A stretch of DNA of 64,000 nt from Cymbidium sinense. Its lineage: Eukaryota; Streptophyta; Magnoliopsida; Asparagales; Orchidaceae. The stretch is from positions 1,326,976 to 1,390,975 of the forward strand of contig CM038215.1 in assembly GCA_021442155.1 (NCBI GenBank), given 5' to 3'. The notes below the pieces were generated by a model that had not been told where the DNA came from, ran no database searches, and worked only from the letters and a program-made list of their open reading frames with translations. The first letter of the stretch is position 1. Every line of letters starts with the position of its first letter. Shown here one piece after another: positions 34,241 through 45,775 of the stretch. The position numbers were made by a program, and so were the translations under genes.

Positions 34241-35792
34241 ATAAAAATAAAATCAAAACACTAAACACTAAACTAAAACCAAAATTGTACACCTAACCTA
34301 AACCCTAAACCCTAAAAATCCTAAACCCTAAACCCTTAACCTTAAACCCTAAAACCCTAAACACTAAACCCTAAAATTTAAACCCTTAACCTAAACCCTA
34401 TACCCTAAACTCTAAACCCTAAACCCTAAACACTAAACCCTAAGCCCTAAACCCTCAACTAACCCTAAACCGTCTACCCTAAACCCTAAACCCCAAAAAG
34501 TTAAAAACCTAAACCTAGACTAAATAAAAACAAAAAATAAAATAAATAAAAAAATCTAAGCCAAAATAAAATAAAAAATAAAATAAAATAAAATAAAATA
34601 AAAAAATAAACTATAACCTAAACCTAAACTCAAACCTAAACATAAAAAAATAAAATAAAAAATAAAAGTAAAATTAAAATAAAATAAATAAAACCTAAAC
34701 TAAACTAAAAAAAAGCTAAATAAAATAAAAACTAAACATAAAATAAAAATAAAATAAACTTAAAATAAAAAAAGTAAAAAGTAAATAAAAACTTAAACCT
34801 AAAAAAGAAACCTAAAAAAATAGAAAATAAAACTAAAACCCTAAACTAGAAAAACCTAAACCTAAAATATAAATAAAATAAACATAAACCTATACTAAAA
34901 TAAATAAAACCTAAACCAAAACCTAAAATAAAGTAAACCTAAACATAAAGCAAAACCCTAAATAAAATAAAATAAAATAAAAATAAACTTACACTTAAAC
35001 TAAAAAATTAAACCTAAAAATAAAAATCTAAAACCTAAACCTAAAAAAATAAAATAAAAACTTAAACCTAAATCTAAAATTTAAAAATAAAACCTAAACC
35101 TAAAATAGAAAATAAAAAATTAAACTAAAATATAAGGCTAAACCTAAACCTAATCCCAAAAAATAAACTAAAATAAAAACCTAAACTAAAATAAATAAAC
35201 CTAAATTTAAAAATTAAACTAAATAAAAAATAAAATAAAAAAAGAAAAAATAAAATAAATAAAATAAATAAAACTTATACTGTGTTTGCTTAATTTTTTT
35301 TAAAAATTAAAAAAATTAACTCTGACCCTAAACCCTGACCTTACTGGCAGTGAGCCCTAGGCTTGGGACCTCAACCCTGAGTCAACTAGACCACTGGACC
35401 CTCCTGAACCCTGACCCTATCCATGAGCCACAAACCCAACCCTGCACTCTCTAGGCCACAAACTACCACAAACTAAGCCCTAGGCCCTCACGGACACTGA
35501 GCCTAAATCCTATCTGACTAAACTTACCTAGTATAAACTCCAGGCCCTACCCTGAGCCTGACTCCTACCTGCTTACCTGAGCCTACACTGACCCTAGGCC
35601 CTAAACCAAATGCTAAACCCAAACCACAAATCCAAACCACAAAACTTAAATCCTGAGCAAAACTCACTGACCTAAACCCTAAACCCTAAACCAGCCAAAC
35701 CTTAAACCCTAAATCTAAATTAACCCCAAACCCTAAACCTAAACTAACCTAAACTAACCCAACCTAACAAACCCTAAACCCTAAACCCTAAA
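34241..35792. repeat. Telomere-like composite array, segment 10
   Basis: CCCTAAA block to about 34500, G-poor block to 35280, junction variant near 35280 (TGTGTTTGCTTAATTTTT), then about 35320-35700 is a mixed block with CCCTGACC, CCTGAGCC, GGCAGTGAGCC and CCCTAGGC words before returning to CCCTAAA. The mixed block is far richer in G than the rest of the array. It may be degraded repeat or unreliable base calls. No gene. Confidence 0.7.
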
Positions 35793-36094
35793 CATTGAAT
35801 AAGATGTCATTAGGAGTAGATCTAAAGGATTACTTAATCCTAACATAGTTATGGTAGTTAAAGAAAATGTCTTTAAGAGACTTTCCCTTGCCTATTAGAG
35901 ATTTAAATACCCTAAACCATAACCTTATATCATATTATTATAAAATTTATTATAGTATAATGTAGCATCATATATTTGAGCATGTATTGATGTGTTTTTG
36001 GATGTTATAATATGTTTTGAAATGTTTTAGTATACTATGGTATTATGCACCATAGGCTGAAAGGCATGACCCTATAGTAATAGATTCCAATCAT
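35793..36094. other. Non-repeat junction sequence, no gene seen
   Basis: The array ends at CTAAACATTGAATAAGATG. Up to the gypsy remnant the sequence is AT-rich, with no codon structure I can recognise on either strand. It includes ATTTGAGCATGTATTGATG and several TATAAT-like words that I would not call promoters. Confidence 0.5.
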
Positions 36095-37890
36095 GGTTCT
36101 AAAAGCATTTTTCTTTCATCTTCAAGGGCCATCTTTATTTGGTTATATCTAGATGAGCCATCCATGAAAGAGAAGACACATGAGATGAGGCAATGTTCAC
36201 CATCAGCTCAGGGATTGGTAGTGGAAATTCTTCTTTTGGACATGACTTATTTGAATCCCTAAAATTGACACATATATAAATTTTGCCATTCTTTTTCTTA
36301 ATTGGGATGATGCTGGCTAACCAAGTAGGGTATTTTTCTTCCCGTATGAACCCATCATCGATCAATTTCTTGACTTCATAATTGATTTATTATTTATGTC
36401 TAATGGCATGCATCTAGGGTTAGCAGTAGGCTCTATTGCTAGTTTATGGATGGCTACATCAAGAGCCAATCCAAACATCTCTTCATAACTCCATGCAAAG
36501 TAGTCCTTAAACTCATTCAATAGCCTAACTAAGTCATTGGTTTCAATTTCATTCAACAAAGAACTGATGTATGTCGGGCGTGGATCTTCTTCAGTTCCTA
36601 AGTTGATTTCCTTGAGCTCGTTGATGGTTGACTTGATCTCTTCTTCAAACTCTGGCAGTGCATCTTTGACTTCAAAATCATCTAGATCATATGAAGTTTC
36701 TAAGCACAGCTCCTCATATGAGTTAATGTGATTTGAAAAGAACCTATCATATTCTAAATGATTGGTAATGACTAGCATGTCATCATCATATTGGATCCAC
36801 TTTATCAATCCTAGACCCGATCTTGATTGAGAGCTTTTCATTTGTTCTTATATATTCCTTCAAAGTAGTCTGACTTATGCTTTGACCAAGTATGTGGGAT
36901 TAACCCTTTCTTTGCTAAATTATGAACACAAGGTAAGTACCAATCAAAAGGTAATTCTATTAAATATTTATATGAATCATCTTCAAGTCTACATCAACTT
37001 CTTAACTTGAGGATGATGTTCTAGAAAAACCTTTGAGTCTTCACACCTGTGGATGACTTAGGGGCTTCCTTAACTACCAAACCCAAGCTTTTGAGAAGAA
37101 AGCGAGGTTACAGCTAAGGTTCCCTGATGCATAACTATTTCACATATAGACTTGGATACACTTATGCTTTGCTTTGAAGCCCCATCTTCATCGCTATTTG
37201 GCTCAAGTGTCACCTCTACGAGAATCTACTACTGAGAAGAACTGGTTGGGGTGCTAACCATATAAGACCCATCCTTTGAACAAGATTCTAAGTCTATATG
37301 GATAGCAGGTGTACACTTCGTTGCTAGGACATATCTTCAATTGTGTGGCCAATAAAGAGGTTTTCCACCCACAGACTACCTCAGATTGGCCTCTTCCTCA
37401 GTGGAGGTGGGTCATCTACCCATTTTTTCAAATGGAGTAACAAATTGTGGGTGGAATCTAATGTCAGGCTCCACTTCCTCCTCCAAGTCTATTTCCACTC
37501 CCTTTTATTTTCTTTTTCATTTTCTCTTTTCATTTCTTTTTCTTTTTCTGTTTATTTTTCTTTTTTATTTTCTTTTATTTTAAAACTTTGGCCAATTTTG
37601 CGAGAATAGACTTGTTGATTTTAAGGGTGGTAGTAAGCCGCATCCTCATATATGCAGACCTCATGAACTATAAATGGCTTGAGATCTCCTTTCACACATT
37701 AGATGATCCCACCTCTCACAAACTTCATACACTGATGTAGAGAGGATCAAACTATATTATTCTCATGTATTCATGGTCTCCCAAGCAAAGCGTTGAAAGA
37801 TGTATCCGAGTCAATAATGTGAAACTTGGCTTTGGTCTTCCAATCACCTATCTCCAAGGGCAACACTATGGAGCCTAAGGCCTGTTGACC
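36095..37890 (-). pseudogene. Ty3/gypsy polyprotein remnant: protease end, linker and RT start
   Basis: Reading down the minus strand, the C-terminal part of a retropepsin-like region comes first: GSIVLPLEIGDWKTKAKFHI, SFNALLGRP (37775-37798), SLHQCMKFV and GDLKPFIVHEV. A linker with a purine-rich run follows (minus strand of 37497-37583). Then comes the segment before RT, open at 36841-36362: INELKEINLGTEEDPRP, LNEFKDYFAWSYEEM and VAIHKLAIEP. After a frame change comes the RT N-terminus GFIREEKYPTWLASIIPIKK, NFRDSNKSCP and FPLPIPE. After another shift the catalytic-strand region FMDGSSRYNQIKMALEDE ends near 36095. The rest of RT, RNase H and integrase are absent. The order fits a Ty3/gypsy element, and the linker motif suggests a Tat/Athila-like lineage. 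Confidence 0.85.
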
Positions 37891-38119
37891 TCACTTTTGG
37901 AGTGCTTCAATCTTCCCATTTTAGACTTAGGAGTATTCTAGACACTAAGACTTCCCTAGTCATAAGATACTTCTAAAGACTTAGAAGGGTTAACCATAGG
38001 ATTAGGTTATGCCTTAGGGATTAGGATAATCCACCTACCCTACAACCTAAATCCAATCCATGTTCACCTTCTCAAACAAAACCTCAAGTTCAATTCAAAC
38101 ATCAAATTCAAATCCAAAT
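37891..38119. other. Short AT-rich stretch, no gene seen
   Basis: This sequence lies just upstream of the gypsy protease on the minus strand and could be decayed gag-pol sequence, but I find no readable protein motif. It includes two CTAAGACTT/AGACTTAG-like words and ends in A/C-rich CCAAATCC sequence. Confidence 0.4.
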
Positions 38120-38680
38120 CCAAACCCAAATTCTAAAACCAAATGATTGAAGCCCGTGATCAATTCCAAACTTGAAACCCTTCCAAAGCCATATGATCTA
38201 TCTCATGGACAGCCAAATCTTAATCCAAATCAATCCAAAATCAATTGATTTTCTCATAATAAATTTATATCTTCAATCATCTTCTTAAATATAAAATAAA
38301 TCTAAATTCAAATGATCAAAACTAAATCAAATTAAATCAATTTGAATCAAAACCCTTCCTAAACCATATGACCTATCCATGGATTTAGCCAAATCCTAAT
38401 CCAAATCAAGTCAAAGTTAATTGATTTTCTCACAAATCAATCATATTTTCAATAATCTTCACAAATTTAAATGAAATAAACATTTAAATCATCAAAACTA
38501 AATCAAACCAAATCAAAATCCAGACCTAAGCCACATGACCAAACTCCATGGATTTAGCCAAATTCCTTCATTCCAAAATCCAAATTCAATTGATTTTCTC
38601 ATGAATCAATCATACCTTTAATCATATTCACAAATATAAATGTAATCTACAATCATCAAGCAAACCAAAATCAACCCAAG
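38120..38680. repeat. Three tandem ~170-bp AT-rich repeats
   Basis: A unit marked by CCATATGAxCTATC-CATGGA, GCCAAATCxTAATCCAAATC, AATTGATTTTCTCA and TCATCAAAACTAAATCAAA is present three times. The CCATATG or CCACATG landmark falls near 38189, 38363 and 38531, giving periods of about 174 and 168. Copies are moderately diverged. It sits in the AT-rich island and may be part of a retrotransposon LTR or UTR. Confidence 0.65.
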
Positions 38681-39780
38681 TCAAACATAAGTTATCTTTT
38701 TTGACTTGAAATGTTCAAATGAACCAAAACCCATTTGAACTCGAGCTAATTGCAATTGAATTTATATATCAATTCCAAATCCATATATAAACCCAACTAA
38801 ATCAAACTCAACCCAAAATCAAGCCAACTAAACCCAATTGGTCCACTTGACCCAAAGTGGCCAATTTAAACTATTTGAGCCAAGTTCTAATCCTACCCAA
38901 ATTGGACTAAACCAAGCTCATCAAAATCACTCATCATGATTGTTGGTCACCCTAGGCTGATCAATTTCACAAATTAGGTCAAACCAAGTCAACTTGGTCA
39001 TTTGACCAAGTCAACCCCTTAACCCATATGAACCCAAACTAGCCAAATTACAACCTAAGCTAAATACCTTCAAAACCAATGATTCATACTAAATCAAAAT
39101 CAATATTTGAATATGACTTGACCTTTAATTGAGCCAAACCAACCCCAATTGGCCCTCTTGACCTAAGTTGACCCAAATTGACCTAAAAGATCAAATTGGG
39201 TCAAATCAAAATATAAACCAAATTGATTGCAACCAATGACTCAAGTTCATTCTAAATTGATTATTGAACTTGACAAAAGCCATGATTGGACCCAATTGAA
39301 CCCAATTGACATACTTAGCCCAAATTGAGCTAAAAGTTCAAATTTGCCTAAATCAAAACATAATCCAAATTAATTGAAACAAAAGCCTACAATCATCTTT
39401 AATTTGTTAACTAAACCCAAACCAACACCCAACCCAAGCCAATTTGGCCAATTTGGTCAAATTGGTCAACTTAACCCATTTTCCCCAAATGAATTCAAAT
39501 GAGCCAAAATCAAATCTAAGACAAACTAAACCAAACCAATTGAACCTAAACATCCCAAATGATCATATAAACTTGACCCAACCCTTGGTTTGACCCAATT
39601 TGACTAATTGGTCAACTTGATGTAACCTAACCCAATTTATACTAAATTATTCAAATTGAGCCAAACCTAACCTAATCAACTCCAATTGACTTGAAATTTG
39701 GGCTAACCTACTTTTAGCTCATTTCAAATCTTCCAAAATCAAATATAATGCCAAATGATCATTCTACCCTTAGGTTAAGG
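38681..39780. other. Low-complexity CCAAATTGACC-type sequence, no gene
   Basis: The stretch is built from short words such as CCAAATTGACC, GGTCAACTTGACC and CCCAATTGG, with small inverted repeats where GTCAA and TTGAC meet. No ORF of note exists on either strand. Such sequence occurs in noncoding parts of large plant LTR retrotransposons, but I cannot assign it. Confidence 0.4.
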
Positions 39781-39919
39781 ACATCAAATGAGATAAATCA
39801 CCCATGTATGTGGTCATTTCAATTCCATGGCCACTTGGTACTCTCCTAATGGTCCACCTAAGCACCTAGGACACTGCCCAACTTGACCTAAGGGGTGGTT
39901 GGGTGCCATGACCCATGGG

Positions 39920-40200
39920 AGGTGAAATCACCTCACCCTTCCCACTGGAGCATTTAAAACCCATAAGACACCCATGATTCTTTCTTGGTAGCCTTCTCCA
40001 CACCTCCAACCAACCAAGCTGAGCCAACTGACCTCCTGCCTACCACCCATGACTCCCTGAGATGGTCGGATAGCCACTACAAGCCAAACCTGATCCCACC
40101 ATTCGATTAATATGAAGGGAGGTATACACCCCCTCATTTCCACTTAAACACACACAAAAATCATTCTTTATATCCCTAGCTACCCAAGTCGTAAGCTCCC
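39920..40200 (+). promoter_or_regulatory. Possible LTR promoter / R region
   Basis: This is the least AT-rich part of the island. AATATGAAGGGAGGTATACA is followed by CCCCCTCATTTCC, which resembles the TATA-to-R segment of many plant LTRs, in which a TATA-like word precedes a short G-rich/C-rich pair. If so, an LTR lies on the + strand, opposite to the gypsy remnant. I could not find TG...CA ends or a second copy. The minus-strand open frame 39928-40143 has no recognisable content. Confidence 0.25.
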
Positions 40201-42240
40201 AAGCTCATTCCTTGATCAAAAAATGTCATTCCTGTCTTGAAATAGGAAACTCCCATTTTTGACTAACTTCCCCATTTCTTGATCAAAATGAAATTAACTT
40301 TGCATGCACCTTCCATAGGCCTCATCGAGTAAGGGTGAATCATCTCCCAAGCTTCCCGAGCATGAGAGGTGGGACTTGATCAAAGTTAAGCTCCAAATCA
40401 TCAATTCATGGCCTTCTGAGTGAACATCAAGGAATTGATCCAATTGCTGCTCAATATAGCTTCATCACCACTAGATAAAGCTTCCTCAATCATTCCAGCC
40501 ACCAATCTTGAGCTCCGATGGGGTATACTTCCAAAATTGATCCTTAGGCAAAATGGGTTGGAGCTTTTTGAAGAAAACTTGCATCTTGTGTGATCTTGAC
40601 CGTTCGATCCCCTCCAATCGATGTCATGATGGTGTGGGATCCATTTAAGCTTAGATCAAGTGAGCAATGGTGGATGAACTCCATTCTCCCTCACTCGCAT
40701 GATGTTAGATCACACACTGTCCATTCTGCATGATCAGAATGGACAATCATGATTAAATATGCTAGATTGATCTAATTAAATTCTATTAATCTATAGGATT
40801 AATTGTAGCCATTTGATCTTAGATTGGATGGACAAGAAAGCGTCCACCACTGCCACGTAGGCACTAAGTCGGATAAGTTTTAAATAGCCAATCCCACAGG
40901 TCCATGTGGAATGCACGCCGTGTTAGCACATACATGGTGTCAATAGGATTAAGCTTTAATTAGGCTTATTAATCATTTTTAATGGATAAAACTTCAAAAA
41001 ATCATAAAAAAGCATAGAGAAATAAAAAAATGCAAATAAATACCTATTTTAAATTTATTTTAGAGGAGAATTAATTAAAAATGATCTTAACTAATTTTGA
41101 ATAGTAATTAAAGTTTAATTACAAAATTAATTAGCATAATTATTCTTTAATTACTTTAGCAATTAATGCCAAATTATATGGGTTAATTTGATGGGATGTC
41201 CTCTACCTCCCATGATTTTCTTGGGATTTATTGCTCACTTAATTAGGAAAATTCACTAATTAAACTTTAACTACTCTTTTAAGTTAATTAATGATTAATT
41301 AATCCCATGAATAGTAATAAATTGCTTAATTTAGTTTATGAATCATTGTTCAATAGTAAGTGAACTAAGGAATAGGGTTGAGACCCCTTTCCCTAAGTTC
41401 ATCTCACCCTTTTCTAAAATAAAATTAATTAATATTTAATGAATTAATTAAATCACTTAATCAAATTAAAATCATAATCATATCAAATCTTAATTAATTA
41501 AATCATGGGGTAGTTCTTTAGGTGTTTATAACCTAAAGGAGTTTAATGAAATTATGGTTAGTCCACATGTATTGGAAAACCATAAAAGTAATTAATTAAG
41601 TCCCTTAATCTAATTAACTATTAAACATGAGCTAATTGCATTAGGCCCTTTTTATTTCTTAGGATCATTGCAAGTTTATTTTCATGCATATCATGTTTGC
41701 TCATAATTATTTAATTAATTACTTTAAGGTGACAAAAGTAAGGGTGATTAATTCATCTAATTAAGGGTTCAAATTAATTAACCAATAAAATCAACATAAT
41801 GAATTTTCCTTAAATTAAATTAAATCATTAATGTGGGAATGGGTTTAAATAGTAAGTGATGATTTCTCTTCTCCTCTTTAAATCAAATCAATTACAAAAC
41901 TTAATAAATAAAGAAGGTTTGGTTTTTCTAAATAATCTTATTTGAGTTGATTACCTTTAAGAACTAGTTTGGTTGAATGAATCACATGCTTATATGTGAT
42001 TGTCCTCTTTCCAATCATGTTAAATTTGGTATGTCATTTGAATTCATGCATCCATATTTTCAAAATCAAGTAAAATAAAATGGATTTCATTTATGTAAGC
42101 TTGCATGTGTTGATTTTATTTAATATATGTATGGCTATTATCACTATTAAATCCAAATGTATTTTTCAAAAGCTTATAAATGAATAATAATATGTTTTAT
42201 GATGCTAGCTATAAATACATAAGAAATGCATGTGCTTATA
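40201..42240. other. AT-rich noncoding sequence, nothing recognised
   Basis: Mostly short AT-rich words with many TTAATTAA-type palindromes (about 41040-41830). No coding motif, RNA gene or repeat of the flanking array is visible. It is probably decayed transposon DNA. Confidence 0.45.
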
Positions 42241-42466
42241 GCTTGAGTGTATGAATGTTGAATTATCTTTCCTCTATTCATGTGTTGATTTATATAAGAT
42301 TGAATGTTAATGGGTATATAGTATGGACACCCCGAGAACACGAGGCTCTAGCTAGCACAAAGGAGGTCATTTGATTACCTCACTTCCCTAGTTTAACAAT
42401 GGAATGTACCCATTTGATTTCATTATTATGTATTTCAACATTAGAATTTGAATAGAGATTTAATTC

Positions 42467-42498
<32 letters not shown>

Positions 42499-42915
42499 AT
42501 ATATAACTCAATAAAAAATACACAATCTTTGTATGGTTTTCTTTAAATATGAGGTTTTAGTTAGCCTTAAAGAGGTCATTTGATTACCTCACTTTCATGG
42601 TTTAATAATGACATGTACTAGCCAATATCTTTGTCCATGTATATGTATATGTGATTAGTGAATGAAAATCCCATTTTACATGAAAATTGCATGCATTCAC
42701 AATTGACTAAGTGGTTGAATTAATTAGCCATATGATTTGGAGCTTACTTCATATGTTCATGTATCAATTTACATATATTTGAATGCAAATGGGTATATAG
42801 TCAGACATCCGAGAATACGAGGCTTTAGCTAGCTCCAAGGAGGTCATTTGATTACTTCCACGGTTTAGGCACCTATTTAATTTCATTCTTATGTCCTTTT
42901 GTATAAGAATTTGGA
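42241..42915. repeat. Imperfect repeats, GAGGTCATTTGATTAC family
   Basis: The block with TGGGTATATAGT, CCGAGAACACGAGG, CTAGCTAGC, AAGGAGGTCATTTGATTACC and TTTCATTxTTATGT occurs near 42311 and again near 42791 (~480 bp apart). A half copy near 42545 has lost its first part. The preceding sequence (TTCATGTxTxxATTTA) is shared too. Function unknown; probably part of a larger dispersed element. Confidence 0.65.
42467..42505. repeat. AT dinucleotide microsatellite
   Basis: About 39 bases of alternating A and T, interrupted twice by G (ATGTATGTATAT). It lies inside the first copy-to-copy spacer of the surrounding repeat. Confidence 0.9.
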
Positions 42916-45029
42916 TAAAGTTTTAAATTAATTTGTTTAAATAATTCAATCAAATAAAATATAAATTCTAAACATACACATACATTCATCATTTAAGTGT
43001 GTTAAAATATGTTTTATGTACAGATACACTAAGGATTAAATCATATGCATGTTACATGTGATGGAAAGGAATGATTTAATATATGCCATGTAGTAGTAAT
43101 TAAATTAAATTAATCTTAAGAAGCCTTTCATTTTGAATAGGATTATTTAAAGTGAACCTAAACTTAAGATTAAATTAATCATTTAATAAGCCGTTCACTA
43201 AAGAGAACTAAAACAAATTAATATACTTTAGAAAGTGACTTAAGGTAGGGTTGAAAGAGGGCAATCCTCTTTTCATCTCTTTATAATACTTAGTTTCTAA
43301 GTGTAATCAAATGAAATAAAAAAAATAGAAATTAAAATTCTCAAATCAATTAAACTACTTCAAGTGAGATCAACCTTTCATGTTAAATTGAATCCTTCTA
43401 CACTTAGAAAATATAACACTAATGCCTAATAAGACTTACCACACAATCCTTAATACACACATTAGATTTAAGTCACCACTTCTTGCTCTAAGTTAAGATG
43501 GTGTATGATTTGATGTATATTTTGTTTTATCATGTATTATTTTAGATTGGACGTTAGGGTGTATGCTTCATAGACTTGATGATAGGCCAATATTAGCCTA
43601 ATCATATTTTCTATAAGGGATTATGTTTAAGGGATGCTTAAAAATAAATGTGAATGCCTTTTTTGTAGGTTGCTTAAATCGTTAAGCATAATCCAAGTAA
43701 GGACAGGTGGGCTTAGTTACACATGTGTAGGGTGCTAAGTCCAAATTATAAATACAACTACTTGGGATTATATGTATATTTAGCTAACCATTATTTTGTA
43801 GGTGTAGTTAGATTTATTCTTCTCATATAAATATAATTTTTGCAATAGGAATTAGGATTAGTCTTATTGGAGATTAGGATGAGCAGTGGCCAGAAGGTTT
43901 TATCCTAGGGTGCCCTATGATGCCTTTGAAGCAAGCACCATCCAAATCAAAGAAGGAACCAAATCAAAAATGGAGATATGAAGAATGAAGACCTTCATAG
44001 CATTTAATACAATTATAATTATTCTTTTATATTCTAGGTTGTATAAGGGTAGAGCTCGGATACCCATATTTTCTCTCTTCGGGTTCTACGGCAGTACCCG
44101 ACCACACCGATCTTTTATTCTTTTATGATAGTTTATATAATTGTTTGATGTTATGTTTACATTGTACATTAGGATGACATTCTTTTCATAGTTTCTTAAA
44201 TGATTGATGCTTTAATGTGTAGATTGGATACAATTAGATTCTTAGGATAAAAATAACTTTTCTACCTAACTAATCAACCATTACTAAATTTTAAATAGGT
44301 CATAACCTCATCATAAAGCCTATTACATGAATAAGATAATTAAAAGATTTAGCAACCCCTTAGTTGTACGGTTGTATGTTTCACATCATGCATGCATATT
44401 CTCTCTCTCTTGAACATGAAGGATCTTCATCCTTGCATGTTAAAGGAATGCTTGACCTATGAGGGCATCCATTGTGGTGGAGAACACCTTCTTCTAGCTG
44501 ATTTGACCCATAAATTATTTCATCATGCATTTAGGCACAAGAAATCCTAAAGCCTCTATCAAAATAATGTGTTAAAATGAAATAAAATCTGAAAAGATTT
44601 TGCATCTATAGATTAAGTCATATGCTCATACCACTCATGCTCTAGTCTCTTAGGGAGAGTGTTTAAGTCTTTAATATCTTTCTAACTAAATAACTACCCT
44701 AGCTATCCTCCAATTCATAAGACCGAACAACATGGTTTTAAAATCATAGGAGGAGTTAGCTGACGGCCACTCTAGAAAGTTATAAGTCCAGAAGTCGGAC
44801 AATTTATTACCTCTTGTGGAGGTAAACCCTTATGTCCGCCTATCGCTTAGATTTAAGTCATGCTTTTGCTCATACTAAAGCTCCAAAGATTTAGGATTCA
44901 AGGTATCTATTTCTTTCGGGCTATGAGCATAAATCCTCATCTCTTAGGCATTCCAACTACCTTATGTTGGTGGATTATAAACCCTAGTAATCTAATTAAA
45001 TTTCAACTCAAAACATATAAATCTCCTCA
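42916..45029. other. AT-rich noncoding sequence, nothing firmly recognised
   Basis: No gene-length frame with known motifs. Near 43650-43920 two acceptor-like TTTGTAGGT words precede an ATG at 43920 that opens only a short Lys/Pro-rich reading (MPLKQAPSKSKKEP) before a stop. That could be the start of a lost gag gene on the + strand, but the support is weak. A small CT run (CTCTCTCTC) sits near 44402. Confidence 0.35.
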
Positions 45030-45260
45030 TCTTCAAACTTATAAAGCCCAACCATTAGATAGATTGGAATGCTCATTAAGCTTCCTCATAAGCATTTCTA
45101 CTTATTTCATTTGGATTCCAAAAAAATCTTCTCCTTGAACTTTCCCAATTGATTTTTCAAATACAACCAATCCTTTGATAGTCTAACCTTGAAATCTTTA
45201 GAGATGATAATTTTCTACTCTAATCGAGAGTTTTCTTAAGAAATTTCTTTTCCTAAGATG
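45030..45260 (-). pseudogene. Possible coiled-coil coding remnant
   Basis: On the minus strand one frame reads ENSRLE, stop, KIIISKDFKVRLSKDWLYL, KNQLGKFKEKIFLES, with further stops (TGA, TAG). The heptad-like Leu/Ile spacing resembles coiled-coil parts of plant retrotransposon gag-like proteins. It lies on the same strand as the gypsy remnant but 7 kb upstream of it, so if related the two are separated by an insertion. I cannot name the family. Confidence 0.2.
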
Positions 45261-45775
45261 TAATTAACTATGGAGGCTTACCTTCATATGGAACTTAAGA
45301 ACCTGATTTAATATAAACCCTACTTTATTCATCCATATAAATTAGGGGAAAAGTCTCTAATACATGTGAAGTCCCATCATGCCTTAGGAGTCCTTATTAT
45401 ATGATTAAGTCCATTGTAAGGTGATGCCTCTATCTTTCGAGATAGCACATCATATCTCAATATTGTACTTGATCAACTCAAAAAGTATACCACCTATGAT
45501 CGGTGTGGTGCCCCCCCTCCCCATACATCCAAAAATAAACACCAAAAGGTCCTCTTGCCTTATTCATTACATCCTTTCAACATCATGCTTTCTTTTGGGA
45601 GTTTGGAGATGTCGATCCTAAAGTATTCAAGGATTCATAGACTCATAATGTTAACTAATACACTTGGGTTAAACGAAACTCTAGATAGCTATATGCCAAC
45701 ATCCACTATAATGTAAAGAGGTGGTTGTGCTCGATCGTCCCTAGGAGTAAGCCTTTATCACTGAATGTAACTAAA
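45261..45775. other. End of the AT-rich island, no gene seen
   Basis: Contains a C homopolymer-rich spot (GTGCCCCCCCTCCCC near 45510) and no recognisable coding sequence. The telomere-like array resumes abruptly near 45776 with AAAAATCTAAACCTAAATAA. Confidence 0.45.

Noticed and set aside
37343..37609. 88-codon + strand frame ending in a Ser/Phe-rich run
   Set aside because: It is antisense to the gypsy remnant; the run is the complement of a Lys/Glu-coding purine tract between protease and RT.
39928..40143. 71-codon minus-strand frame
   Set aside because: No motif, no neighbours, and the + strand reading as an LTR-like region explains the composition better.
43920..43985. Start of a + strand gag gene
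   Set aside because: Only about 20 codons before a stop and no downstream gag motif; mentioned only as a weak possibility.
44860..45138. 92-codon + strand frame
   Set aside because: No recognisable domain; the minus strand there looks more coding-like.
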